From contig MNCI01000556.1 of assembly GCA_015680685.1 (NCBI GenBank), positions 879,931 to 943,930 of the forward strand: a stretch of DNA of 64,000 nt. Reading direction: 5' to 3'. The notes beneath the pieces were generated by a model that worked only from the letters and a program-made list of their open reading frames with translations, was not told the DNA's origin and did no database searches. The position numbers and the translations under genes are program-made. This stretch comes from Gnetum montanum (taxonomy: Eukaryota; Streptophyta; Gnetopsida; Gnetales; Gnetaceae). Below are positions 1 to 11,976 of this stretch, piece after piece; positions within the stretch are counted from its first letter, which is position 1; each line of letters starts with the position of its first letter.

Positions 1-759
1 TATGGATGTAAGCATGTGAACCATGGCTTCGTGATGCTTTTGGGATGTCATTAACAAGTCATATAGGCTCAGCATTGTATTTTTCTATTTGAAAGCCTGC
101 TTAACTTGCGTAAAAATGTCAAGGAGATCATTCCCATGATCTGCTTATTTCTTACCCTTCTCTTCTTCCATTCTTCTTAGGAGATGAATTTCTCAGGGTG
201 GAATGACTTCTGGTTGAGGGTTGTACTTTCTTGGGCAGGGAGAAGATGGCCGCGTTTGCGTAACATCACCTTTTTTAGAAGAAGATGGGGTCAAAGGCAC
301 CGAGGAAAGGGGCGTAGGCTTGGGAAGCCCCAACGTAAATCGGTTCTTGGCTATGTTACTCATCATAAATCCCTCTCTTTCCCTGTTAAGTTGTGATTAG
401 GACATTGAGTTAGAGATTTTCTCCTGCGTAGAAGGAGAAACTAACAGCTTTGGCACCTTGATGACGAAGGGTATCCTAGGTGTCGACGCGGACTAGACCA
501 CGGCTTTACTAGTAGTGGGGTGTAGAACGAAGGTAGGAGATGAGCCTCGGAGGACAAAAGGTTGTCATTGAGCCACACCCATCGATGTTGGTGGGTTTTT
601 CATCTAAGACGGGCAAGGAGGCACTCGCAACACAACGGGTTGCTTTGGCTATGCCTGGTCATCGCTCTCTATACCCACTACATTGATAGTGTACCCTGCA
701 TTATTCGCATTTAACGGATCTTGGTACACATGCATGGGTTGGTTTTCTGGGAGAATGGG
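1..759 (-). pseudogene. gag-protease linker of T-left, partial
   Basis: Degenerate coding sequence continuing from gag toward the protease. At 1-75 the minus strand reads 'MLSLYDLLMTSQKHHEAMV', closely matching T-right at about 51400-51480, just upstream of its protease. The rest is too decayed to read confidently. The plus ORFs at 184-396 and 683-883 are opposite-strand shadows. Confidence 0.5.
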
Positions 760-2880
760 ATTACTGCTATCTAAGATCAGTCACCTTGATCGATCATACA
801 TTGAATGTCATCTTTCAATGCCCAGCAGTAATCTGTGTCATGATCGCACAATTAATGGTAGTCACAAAATTGGTCCAGCCTAAAGTTCTTGGGGACAGAT
901 GGTTCATTAGGTTGGGCCAAGGAGGGGTTCTTGAGTAGCACACAATGGCACTTGTGGCATTTTAGAGCCTCCTTAGACATCATCTTGTGTCATATGTGGC
1001 CAGTTTCCAATAATTGCTTTAGAAGTTCTGAAGGCTTTATAGGTAGGATCGTGTAATTTAAGAGATCCTTACGCTCAAATTTAGGACTTGGCTACGGATG
1101 TGCTTCAGGGGCAGGAGGAGTTTTTTGATTGATATTTTTTGAGCTAGTTGTAGGCTCAACAGGCTCTGCAGATGTTTTCTTGTTATTTTTTTTCTTCTTG
1201 GCCCCCTCAGCAACTACCACTACTTTCGTTGTTGTAGCTTTACCTTTTTCCTTATCCTTGCTGTGGGCATTTTTGTAGACCACATACATTGGATCTTTTC
1301 TAGCCTCTGCCACATCTTGGATGCTCTTAGTCTGAGCAAAGGCTTGGCTGAGGGAGCGAGGAGCTAGGTAGTATAGCTTAGACTTGATAAAGTCTTTAAC
1401 TTCCCCCTTGAAGATTGCCAATAGATGGGCCTCCGCGATGGGTTCGTGGATTTCATTCAAGGTGGCGCTCCACCATTGTATAAAATTTTGAACCAACTCG
1501 AGTGGGTCTTGCTTGACTCCCATGAGCTAGTCCAGCATGACTTCCAGCTTCAGGTTGTACTTGAAACGAGTCAAAAACTGAGTTAACAGCTCCTCCAAAG
1601 TTGAAATGGAAGCACATGGGAGTGCTCAATAATAGTCTAGATCTTTACCCATTAGGGACATAGCAAAGACATGGATGATAGTATGTGGCCATTATTGTAA
1701 TAGCAACGATTCTGACCTGAAAGTAACTAAATGGGTGTTGGGATCACTCTCCCCATTGTATTTTGTAAAATGGGGGAGTGGCATCCCAGGAGGTAATGAT
1801 AAAATAGGCACTACCAGACTAATAGGATCATCATGGTAAAAATCCATGACTTGTACTATGTCAGAACCAGTAGCCTTGAGACGTTTAACTTCCTCCGTAA
1901 GGGTTTGGATAAGCTGGAAGGCTTGATCCAGGCCCATGGATGGAGAGGTCGTTTGTGGAATGGTAGGAGAAGCCACATTAGGTGGAAAAATAGGGATGGC
2001 CACCATCAGCTGTGCCATTGGATACACTGTTTGTGTAGTTAGAGGCACAGACAATGATCCTATAACAGGGTTTACCGCCCGCGGGACCTAGCTTTGATGA
2101 AGGGGGAGATGGGACATCTACGTAGGATGCGCAACAAGAGGCATGTTTGGAACCCACCATGTGAGTCGGGATGAAGGTGGGTGTTGTATGTAATTGTGAA
2201 GTAGGTATCACATGTACATGCAGTGACATGGGTGCAGGTGCATGATGAGATGGATTAGGGAATTGCACCTACTGAGGAATGATTTGCTACGGGCCACCGC
2301 CTAGAAGGATAGTTAGAGAGAGAAAATGTAGGTGGGACAAGTGCGAGACTTGGTTAGTATTAGATAGTTTCAAGGACGTGGTAACCATGAACAAATAGAT
2401 TTATGTGGGACGTCGTCGAGGGAGGGGTCATGGTGAAATCAGCATGACTACCTCCCTCAGAGTGGGAGTCTAGATCATCTTTTCTGTCATGAAGCGTTTC
2501 ATCACGGAACAACTCCTCTTGTTGTTCTATCGATGTCCTAGCCATCAACATTTGATCCAGGATCAACTGTTGTTGATTTGTTAGGGGTACAATGGTGTTA
2601 TGTGAAGGAATAAATTTCTTCCCGTTGTAGTACATGAATCGTATTCTCATTTTTCTTCGAGTTCTTATGGATACATGGGCAGGTTTGCTGCAAGTTTAGC
2701 GTAGAGAAAATTGTAGTGTTCCTTGCGCTGAGCATGTCCCTTAGGCTCTTTGTTTTGAAGCCTAAGGTAGTGGTGTGGTCACACCAGACTAGTTGGTGGC
2801 TCGATCACAGGAGGCGTAACTTGCATGGTCCAAGGATTCTCGAGGTTGGCAGTGTTAATAGAGGTGGTTGATGTAGCCAT
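760..2880 (-). pseudogene. gag of T-left (degenerate)
   Basis: Structural polyprotein that would form the virus-like particle. The start is the ATG complementary to 2878-2880, giving 'MATSTTSINTANLENPW', which matches the position of the T-right gag start. In order: N-terminal part (2880-2360, 'KKFIPSHNTIVPL'), capsid-type core (2054-1692, 'DFYHDDPIS' and 'TKYNGESDPNTHL'), C-terminal Lys-rich part (1523-1092), and a zinc-knuckle-like C..H..C tract (about 870-760, 'FCDYH...DTDYCWALKDD'). Several stops and frame changes separate the pieces, so no intact product is possible. Confidence 0.75.
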
Positions 2881-3596
2881 TCTCTATGTGGTTTAGGAGT
2901 AATGATGATAAGGATAAAGATCATAGGGGCAAAGGAAACTAAGGCAATAATTGGGAATTTCTATCTTGTAGGATTCCAAAGCAATCATCGAAGCGATCGA
3001 TCTGCACCACACAATCTCATAAACAACCATGGAGGTATTTCATTTATGTCGACCGACAATGGGTACAGACAACTTACAAGACTCCCTGTAAAGTGTAGAT
3101 TGGATATGAAGGCCCTCATTCTAGTGCCCAAAAACTATAACAACGGAAAACGTCGATTGCTGGAAATACTGAGCAGATTTCTGTGTACACAATTCCAACC
3201 CCAGATTCGTGCGAGGGTTGTGCTGGGGAAGACGAATCCGAGGTGCCTTGAACAGTCTTGTCGATCAAACAAGGACTTACTTAATCAGTAAAAATTTTGT
3301 AATAATTGGATGGAAAAATGAAGATTTTTATGAGGAGATATAATATCGTTAATCTCGAAGGTAATTGAAAACGATGTAAATGATTTAAAGCGATTGCAAA
3401 ATCTATATAGATAGGACACAAGAAACCAGATTTAGAGAGTGTGCAATCCAAAGACCTAGGATTTAACTTATGAAAAAAATATGTTGGATACAATGATTAC
3501 AGGCAAAATTTGATTTAGATGAGGCACGTGCCAACAACGAGAAAGCTATTTAAAGATAAAACAAGCAAAGGTCGACCTACCTTGTTCTAGCCAATC
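2881..3596 (-). other. T-left untranslated leader
   Basis: Non-coding stretch between the gag start codon and the presumed LTR. A candidate primer-binding tract lies at about 3578-3596 (plus strand TTGTTCTAGCCAATCT), matching in arrangement the T-right tract TTCTAGCACCAATTTCT. I see no gene here; the plus ORF 2902-3291 has no recognisable content. Confidence 0.4.
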
Positions 3597-4656
3597 TGGG
3601 CACAAGGAAGTTAGACCCGAAGCAAAATATCTGTTAATAGGCTATTTCTGATCAAGGATTCTTGCCAATCACCTCCAATGTTCTTACGATCACTGATCCC
3701 ATTTTTCTCTATTGTCAATCTTCTCCAAGAGTTGTCAAAGATTTCCGGTAAAAGAGAATTGCTCACAGAGAAAATTTTTCCTTCTTCAAAGAAATTTTTG
3801 CCCACCCTTTGATCCTTGTCAACTGGAATATTTATAAGGTTAGGGTCAGGAGAAAAATGCGATTTAGATGATGTGTGTCCTGAATCTACAAGATGCCGTT
3901 GACTTGGTGTGTTTGTGTTTGAACCTTGTGGTGCCACACTGCATTACGCTGTGAAACGTAATGTGTCGTAAACCACTTTTGCTGGAGCTTCGGCAACAAA
4001 CTGTTCTTTGGTTACGCTGCAATACGCTAGAGAGGGTATTGTGATGTATGAATTGCTAATGCCTAAATTGTGCTATCTCTGTCATTGCTTGTATTACGCT
4101 GCGTCATGCTAGATTACGCTGCATAGCGTAATTCAACGTAAAATAACAAACCTGCAAAAAATTGAAGTGTTGTCACCATGCTTCCTTTGTTTCTGTTCAA
4201 TCCTTCTGGGGTTTATTATGCTACACTGCATAATGTAGTGTAATAGACCCCTTAGCCGAAAAAGAAAACTTGCTAAAATGTGCAACATGCTGCAGATCGT
4301 TGCTTAAGCCTTTAGATTTTGCTAGACCATCGAGGTCTCGAATCTTGCTATCTCTGTTGTTGCGATGGATTGTCTTCTAGCATTACGCTGCATTATGCTA
4401 CGTTACGCTATGTTGCGTAATGCGGTGTAATATGCCAAAAGTTAAGATTTTTGAAACATAGAAAACTTGCAAAGTTGAAGGCTTGCTGTCATGCATCCCT
4501 TATCTTGTTCTGTCCTCTGGAGTTTATTACGCTATGCTGCGTAGAATGGCATAATAGACCCTTAGCCAAAAAGGGAACTTGCTGAGCCACAACTTGATGC
4601 AAATTCTTGCCTGAGTTGCAAGATTTTGCTGAACTGTTGAGGCCTAGAAATTTTCA
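3597..4656 (-). repeat. Probable 5' LTR of T-left
   Basis: About 1,060 bp, starting TGGGCACAAGG and ending AATTTTCA on the plus strand, so it obeys TG...CA. Only one copy is in the window, so the left boundary is inferred from a PBS-like tract at 3578-3596 that resembles the T-right PBS region, and the right boundary from where Ath1 similarity starts. The interval 3920-4560 is rich in ACGCTGCATTACGCT-type words, a relative of the GCGTATACGC words in the T-right LTRs. The minus ORF 3611-3937 shows no recognisable domain. Confidence 0.5.
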
Positions 4657-6470
4657 TGGTGTTTTAGTAGAGAAAACTGTCATGGTGACAATTCCCCATC
4701 TTCTTCACCTTCATCATCTTCTTCATCCTATCCTTCAATATCCAAACATGGTCATAAAGAAAAATACCATGGGGATAAAGGTAGGCAAGGTGGAAGTCAT
4801 AGATGAAACAACCAAGAAAGGGGACAAAGGCACTCTAGAGAGTCATGACATAAAAGAAGGGAGACTAGGGAACAACGTAGGCATCATAGACCCCATGGAT
4901 AAGATGATCATGATGAATCCCTACTCGCTACTTGAAGTATGTTAGAAATAACTAAGGCTATTAGAATTCCAACAAGGCACCAGAAAGATAGTAGGATCAA
5001 GAGATTAGATATGAACAATATCCTACGATTTGAAGCAGGATATAATGTTGATCCTTAGAATCATTTACAAGTATTCCATGATGTGTGTGCCTTACAAAAC
5101 ATAGAGAATGAATGGAAAAAACTTAACTTGTTCCCGTGGATACTAGTTAAAGAAGCAAAAAGCTAGTACCAGTCCTTAGAATTAGAATCTATTCATAGAT
5201 GAAGTACTATGTTAGAATTATTTAATGATAAGTACCAAATGTACTCCTAAGTGTTCAACCTACAAAAGCAAATCCAAGGCTTGAAACAAGGAGGATATGA
5301 ACCATTGGATGCTACCATGAGCCAATACTATGCATTGTTACATTGTTTTCCTGATCATGGTTATTTGCAAAGGGTTCAACTACGCCATCTTGTAGATGGG
5401 CTTAGGGATGAAACGAGAAGAACCCTTGGGACTTATGCCCAAGGAAGACTATCCGAGCTTAGGTCCCATCAAATCCAAAGACTGTTGGAGCAAGTTTCTA
5501 AGGAAGAAGGTGAGGTATGGAAGAGAGAAAGTGTGGAAGAGTATAACTAAGATCTTTCCCTCTAGAAGAGGAAAGTAAGATTTTGTGGGGATGAAGAAGA
5601 GTCACCACTTGAAGAGATGATGAATAAGAAAACTTTGCCTATCCAAAAGATGACATTAGAAGTTTTAGCAAAGGTAGATCAAATGTGGGATTCACTAGAC
5701 AATAGATTTCAAACAGTTCTTAAAATAGTAGAGGAGTCTAGAGAGCAAGGTAGTGATCATGAAAAAAGAAAAAAGAGAGAAGTTGAATATTCACATAGCA
5801 AGGGTAAGGGCAAAGTTGTCATCATTGAAGAGGTTGTGGATTCAGAAAAAGATAATGATAGTGGATGCAAGATATGTCAATATGACCATCCTAAGGGATG
5901 TTTCCCTATAATCTCACATCTACAAGAGTCTTCGGTGTATGCACTTAACCCACAATTGAAAAAATGTCAAACAACTTGAAGGTTACCTTATCGTCAAGGT
6001 AACCCAAGACAGTTCCACCAACCCTTAATGTCCACCAACTCCTCCATAACCAATTGAGAAATATCAATAGTGGCAATGCCCACAATCATGAGGAATGCCA
6101 CCACCAAGGCAACAGTATCCTTACCGGCAACCTGACCCATATGGATATTACGTGCAACACCCAATCTTTCGACATGACTCTACTGGTCATGTCACTTTTC
6201 AACCCCATTATCAAGCTCATGAGTATTATGGGACTCCCTCTTCTAGGGGAAATATTCCACAAGCATATCATCCTTCTCATCTAGATGCATCTCTTCCACC
6301 AATAGGTCCATTATCATCTACTCCTGCGATGCAATATGAAATCCCTACCCAGCCACAAAAAACTAACGCCATGAGGGCTGTAAACTCTCAACCTACTGTT
6401 GGTTCCAATAGCCACATGAACAAAAGACCTTTCTTTAGAACCAATAGTCCAACAAAGCCCTTGTAATCAC
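4657..6470 (+). pseudogene. gag of Ath1
   Basis: Capsid/nucleocapsid polyprotein. A Ser/His-rich N-terminal part starts near 4680 (aligns with E gag 24560-24790). The capsid core is at 5030-5550 ('YNVDP', 'NLFPWILVKEAKS', then 'LDATMSQYYALLHC' and 'TRRTLGTYAQGRLSELRSHQ'). A Cys/His tract 'CKICQYDHPKGCFPIISHL' lies at about 5860-5925, followed by a Pro/Gln/Tyr-rich tail (6095-6466). Stops and frame changes interrupt it at least between 5230 and 5250 and near 5570 and 5980. Confidence 0.8.
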
Positions 6471-6540
6471 AAGTGGTTGATTCCTTAGACACCTTAGTAT
6501 CAATCAAAACTTTGGAGCCCCCTTCAACCCAATCACCGCA

Positions 6541-7440
6541 TTCAATGCATATGATGATGCTAACACATGTTGTCACCAATGGGATCAAAGTTGACCATCT
6601 TACCAAGAAATTATCTGATCTTGGGAGTCCTCTGATATACTTACAAATCACTAGAAATGTGTCGTGCAAGGATCTTTTGGATTTAGGTTCCAGTGTCAAC
6701 TTGATTTCTCAAGAAATGTACAAGGCTTGGAACCTACCTCCATTAAAAAAGAGCAACATCTATCTAGAGTTGGTCGATGAGTCGATCACTATCCCATTGG
6801 GACTAGTGAAAGACATTGTTACCATTGTTTGTGGATGGTCATACCTAGTTGACTTCCTAGTGATTTAGGTAAAAAATGGTAAGGGGGAATTCCCAATCAT
6901 AATGGAAAGAGCATGGCTAAGCACCATCAATGCACACCTAGGAATCCATGATCTTTCCCTAGAAAGATCAAAGGAAAATACATTCAGAAATTTTGAGAAG
7001 AAGAAAGTTCCGTGCATTGTATACAATGACATAGGGTGTAATTGCATGTAGTGGTCATGGTTTGTGCAAAGTTTATCATTTCCTGCATGCAATCCGTGTG
7101 CACAAGTGATTAACATACAAAGATTCTTATATGCAACAACCACACGATAGGAAGATACCTAGTGGCCGATAGCTAATCAAGAAAGTAGTTCACTCATATG
7201 CATGGAACCAACTAAGGGTTTGACTTGTGCTTACAGCGATAGCATAGACACATTAGAGAAATTCCACTGCCAACTTCCAAGTCTTAACTTTAAAAATATT
7301 AACTGGGGGAAATTGGAAATCCTTGAGAAATTTAAGTAGGATCCCCTCAAGGTAAAACCATTACCCACCAGTATGGAATACACATTCCTTAAAAATGGAA
7401 AATCAGTAATTATCAACACTAAGCTTGCTCCTCAACAGAA
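6541..7440 (+). pseudogene. Aspartic protease (retropepsin-like) of Ath1
   Basis: Reads 'LTHVVTNGIKVDHL' then 'LLDLGSSVNLIS' (active-site D-x-G-S at about 6676-6690), followed by 'FPIIMERAWLSTI' (6890-6930), the counterpart of the conserved FPIIMGRAW block of this family, with Gly changed to Glu. A stop at 6866 splits the domain. The downstream linker (6990-7440) carries 'KKVPCIVYNDIGCNCM' and 'TKLAPQQKEQK', collinear with E. Known role: cleaves the Gag-Pol polyprotein; this copy cannot be expressed whole. Confidence 0.8.
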
Positions 7441-8430
7441 AGAACAAAAATAAATGGTTAGAAGCCTTTGCTTGGTCATATCCTGAATTAACTGGAATAG
7501 ATCCTAGGATATGCCAACATAGAATTTACACTGACCCCTCCATAAAGCCTCAAAGACAACTGTAGAGGTGATTGAACCCTAAGCTGAAGCAAGTAGTTAA
7601 GGAAGAAATTGAATAGCTTCTCAAGGCTGGGTTCATATACCCCATTGCTGATAGTGAATGGGTTAGCCCCTTAGTTACTGTGCCTAAAAAGGGAGGCAAA
7701 TGGAGGATGTGCATAGATTTCAGGCTACTAAATATGGCAACATTCAAAGATCACTTTCCATTGCAATTTGTTGACCAAGTCTTAGACACCATTGTAGGGC
7801 ATCGCTATTATAGTTTTCTGGATGGATATAGCATATATAACCAAATATAGATAACCCTAAAAGACTAAACCAAAACTAATTTCACCAATCCTTGGGGAAT
7901 GTTTGCATATAAATAGATTTCGTTTGGCTTGTGCAATGCCCCTGCAACATTTCAATGACTAGTTCTAAGCATATTCTAATAGCAAATAGGGAATGGTGTG
8001 GGGGTCTTTATGAATAACTTCTCCACTTATGGAGCAAACTTTGATCAAGCCTTGGAATGGCTGGAGCAAGTGTTAAAAAGCTATGTAGAAATGAATTTGA
8101 GGCTCAATTGGTAGAAAAGAAATTTGATGGTCCAAGAAGGTGTAGTACTACGACACAAAATCTCATACATAGAGATACAGGTAGATCGTGAGAAAATCAA
8201 AATTATCCAAGGGATTACCCATCAACCAAAAACTATCAAAGATATTCAGTCATTTCTTGGAAATATTGGCTACTATAGGAGATTTATCGATAACTTTTCA
8301 AAGGTTTCCAAACCATTGCTAGAATTCACAAACATGGATGTACCTTTCAAGTGGACCAGGGAATGTGAATTAGCTTTCCAAACTCTGAAACAGAAGCTAG
8401 TAGAAACACCCATTCTACAAGCTCCTAATT
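7441..8430 (+). pseudogene. Reverse transcriptase of Ath1
   Basis: Family blocks in order: 'AGFIYPIADSEWVSPLV', 'VPKKGGKWRMCIDFRLLN', 'FKDHFPLQFVDQVLDTI', 'YYSFLDGYSIYNQI' and 'NPWGMFAYK'. The catalytic loop is at 8000-8030, where VFMDD should occur but the sequence is 'VFMNNFSTYG', so both catalytic Asp codons are Asn (G-to-A transitions). The thumb/connection follows with 'FLGNIGYYRRFIDNFSKVS' (8240-8310). Many TAG stops interrupt it. Confidence 0.85.
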
Positions 8431-8810
8431 ACTCCAAACCATTCCATATCATGTTTGACACATCCAAGTTTGCTTTAGGAGCCATATTTACATAGTTAGA
8501 TGACCAAAAGCATCCTTATTACATTCACTATGCAAGTAGAAGTATTCCTGGTACACAACTTAACTACACTACCACAGAGAAAGAATTAATGGTTGTAGTG
8601 TTTGCACTAAAAAATTTTAGATACTATGTATTGGGATATATATTATATATACATATAGATCATAGTGTAATCTAGTTCTTCATGAATAAGCCAATGGTAA
8701 GCCCTCATATCATACGATGGCTTGTAATCTTACAAGAGTTCAATTTAACGATGATCGATAACAAGGGCACTAAGAATATAGTTGCTAATCATTTATCTTG
8801 GTTGTGATGG
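8431..8810 (+). pseudogene. RNase H of Ath1
   Basis: Reads 'MFDTSKFALGAIFT', 'YYIHYASRSIPGTQLNYTTT', 'EKELMVVVFAL', 'YYVLGY', 'HIDHS' and 'NIVANHLSWL', the standard Ty3/gypsy RNase H order, which degrades RNA in RNA/DNA hybrids during reverse transcription. Stops at about 8494 and 8673 break it. The 'NYTTTEKEL' wording supports the Athila-like assignment. Confidence 0.85.
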
Positions 8811-10290
8811 GATAATAAAGAGGATGAGTATCCAATTTCTGATCATTTCCTTGATGAATTCCTCTTTGCTGGTGTAATGAATAATAAATCAACCATGGAG
8901 ACAAACTGGTATAGTAGCATTCTTACCTATCTCCTTACCCAACAAACACCACAAGAGTTAAACTTTAAGAAGAAATAACAGTTTCTTCACCAAGCCAAGT
9001 ACTTTATGGAAATGAATGGTAAACTTTACAAAGTGTGTGTCAATGCTTGGTTTGATGGTGTGTTCTTGATATAGATCAACTGTGAGTTCTCCAAGATGCT
9101 CATGAGGGTCCTTGTGGGGGTCATTATGCTAGGAGAAAAATAGCCATCAAGATCTTTCTTGTAGGATATTATTAGTCTACATTATTTTGGGACACTGATT
9201 GTTTTGTCCAATCTTGTGAGTGTTGTCAAGGTGATGGGGGAATGACTGTTAGAATGGAGGGTTTGCAATAATGGATTCAACCATTAGAAGCCTTCAACAT
9301 TTGGGGAATTGATTTTATGCGGCTGATTACACCAATGTCCAATGGAAAAGCTTATATTATTGTTACCATTGATTACCTAACAAAATGGGCTGAAGTAGTT
9401 GCTATTAAAGATTGTACATCATCTACAACTACACAATTTATTCAACAACAAATCATAAATAGGTTTGGTGTGCCACGTGCACTTATTTCAGATAATGGTA
9501 CATACTTCACAAGTGCAGCTTTTCAGAAATTAATGCAACGCTTAGGAGTTGAGCATAAATTGACTACACCATATCACCCCCAAGAAAATGGTTAAGCAGA
9601 AGTCACCAACAGGGAGATTACAAAGATATTGATAAAAACCATTAGCAATTTTAGGTGAGACTGGAGCACTACACTGAATGATGCTCTTTGGGCAGACTGC
9701 TCCACATGGAAACTCCCTACAGGCTACTCTCCCTATGAGTTAGTGTACGGTAAATTACCAATGCTTCCCATTCAAACTGAGCTTTGTACACTATCGATGG
9801 CATGTGACCTCAACCTTGACATTGATCTAGCATAGAAATAATGGTTAGTAACCCTTAACTTGCTAGATGAAAACTAATTAGCTGCCTTGTCATCTAATGA
9901 GTTGCACAAGGCCTTCAATAAACAACATCATGGCCTAAGACTTAGGAAAGTTAAATATCAGCCTAGGAGATAAGGTTCTCTACTGGAATCCCACACATGT
10001 GCCACAATGTACTAAATTTCAAACACTATGGGAAGGATGTTATATTATTTATGCAACTTTTCCTTCAAGGGCCATTACAAGATACAAACTTGAGAGCCTG
10101 GATAAGAAGCGTTTGGTCAACATGCAATAAACCAAACCTTTCTAGGAGCTTAGGACAACTAGTACACATGCTACCTCTCTTGATGAATAACCCTGCTCAC
10201 TATTTTGGATCTCCTCCTTCCAACTTAATCATGGGGGAGATGGCCGCCTATGCTAACCATTCTAGGCCCTCAGTTATTTTTGAATTTTAG
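8811..10290 (+). pseudogene. Integrase of Ath1
   Basis: The zinc-binding region (9060-9240) is decayed and frame-shifted. The catalytic core is well preserved: 'FNIWGIDFMRLITP' (first Asp, about 9308), 'RALISDNGTYFTS' (second Asp, about 9490), and 'AEVTNREITKIL' (Glu, about 9597) after one TAG at 9595. The 'DALWADCSTWKLPTGYSPYELVYGKLP' region follows (split here for reading only), and the C-terminal part runs to about 10290, ending in 'GEMAAYANHSRPS', shared with E. All three catalytic residues survive, unlike its RT. Confidence 0.85.
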
Positions 10291-11976
10291 TTTTACATAT
10301 TTTTGTTTTATATGTTTTTGTTTCACACATTTTTATTTTACACATTTTTCCAACTTTTTAATTTTTGTTTTACACCATTGTTCATATTTTTACTATTTTC
10401 TTGATTTACTTTTATTCATCATCCAATAAGCACTCATGATGGTGGATTAAATTATATCATATTTATTCCTAATGTTTGGCTTTTACCTTTAAATTATGAT
10501 GCTAATATTAAGGTATGGTTCTTTTGGTAAAATAGGTAATGAGTCTACACCATCCACTCATCCATACAACTCTATCGTCTCCTTTGGCTTGGAACTATAC
10601 AATCCTCTTTTTCTAACTACAACTCTATGGTTCTCATGCATAAACATAAAAAAAAAGAAATGGTGAGAATTCAAAGCATACCCCTTCGACATAATAAAGC
10701 AATATGGGCTACAATCACTTGTTATGGCACTAGAAAGACATGTTACCCATGCCTAAAGGTTCCCTCTAACCAAGGCCCTTTCTCGCTTCCTGCTTCTCCA
10801 TCTCACTCTCCTTGGGATGGTGTTCACTCTTTATGGAAGCATTCTTGTTTCCTTAAGAGGATGAATTCAAAAATTTTATTGATGCGAGGTCACTGAATGT
10901 GGTTGGTTTTAGTCTAGATTTGGGATGAGTTCTACTCAATTATCTTAACCATAAAATACACAAGGGGCTTTACACAACCTTTTTCATGGGATTCCATTCC
11001 ATTCTCTCCTCTCCATATTTATTCCCATTTCCCACCTCATTTCTAGTTTTATCATTAGTCTGTTCTAGGTTGATACATTATTTTTCTTTGGTGAATTCTT
11101 GTGGGTAAGTTTTTAACTCTTGCTTCCAAATGACATTCCTAGAGCCTATGGACTCTTTGGTTTGTGGGTTTGTCAGGGCATAAAGGGCATGAGCCTACTT
11201 TGGGGAGGACCCACTAGCATTTCTTTTTGGTGCAATTATTAACTTCTTTCCCTTAAACATTTTTTGCAATCAATCATTTCTTATTTCATCCCCATCCATG
11301 ACATCCATTTTATTGGCATTGCCATTGATATTTTTCATCTTTCTTATTCCTCATGTTTTTCCATCTTCTAGCTATTGGAGGTTTGCTCTTAGTCATGGAG
11401 GCCCTGGCACAAATTTTTCAAATTTTTCCATTTTACTAATTTCCTAACCCCTACATCTTGTGTAGTTGCTAGTGATAAATCTTTGAACTAGTTTTTGCTA
11501 TAACCACAACTCAACCAATGTGCTTCATATCCAGGCAAGGTATCAACTACATTGTGGACTATCTATCCTTGCTCATTTATGACTCTATTTTGTGTGCATA
11601 TGGTGATCATACAAACAATGGACTGGGCTTGAAGGAAGCACTCAGGATGGACTAGAACTAGAGCATTTACAAAAGAAGAAAGTTTGGTGGCGTGGCTATG
11701 GATAAACAACGGAAGATGCAATCTTGGCATTAGCAGCAACATGCTCCATCTTCTTTCTCTCTCTCTTTTACTCTTCAAACTTCCAAATAAAGGCTTGAAT
11801 GTCATTTATGTACTAGTGTTCACCATAACGGTCATGAACACTAATGTTTTAATATGCTTATTGATTTGTTCACTAGGCACATTGAGTCTGTCATCCCATT
11901 CCACCATCAGTTGTCAATTAGTCAATAATATTTTGTAAGGAACTCAAGGATGAGTTTCCATTTAGTCATGAGGGTA
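10291..11976 (+). other. Ath1 3' non-coding region with polypurine tract
   Basis: No gene. It opens with T-rich repeats of TTTTGTTTTAYAYATTT (10280-10375), which recur in reverse at 18966-19062 in E and more weakly at 32285-32420 in A. A conserved block 'CTAGAAAGACATGTTACC' occurs at about 10730. Near 11180-11215 is a block shared with E (17935-17975) and F (63580-63620). It ends in 'GGAACTCAAGGATGAG' and the PPT CATGAGGGTA (11967-11976) directly before the LTR. Confidence 0.7.

Larger units (their letters stand above)
1..4656 (-). mobile_element. T-left: 5' part of a Tat/Ogre-like Ty3/gypsy retrotransposon, truncated by window edge
   Basis: Minus-strand element whose 5' LTR (3597-4656), leader (2881-3596) and gag (2880 downward) lie in the window; protease and pol are beyond position 1. 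Assignment rests on collinear protein similarity to T-right (38536-56677): shared 'DFYHDDPIS', 'TKYNGE', 'FCDYH' and 'LSLYDL...TSQ.HHE' wording in the same order. Its right end coincides with the point where Ath1 gag homology begins (4657), so it appears inserted in Ath1. The target duplication cannot be checked because the other end is off-window. Confidence 0.75.
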
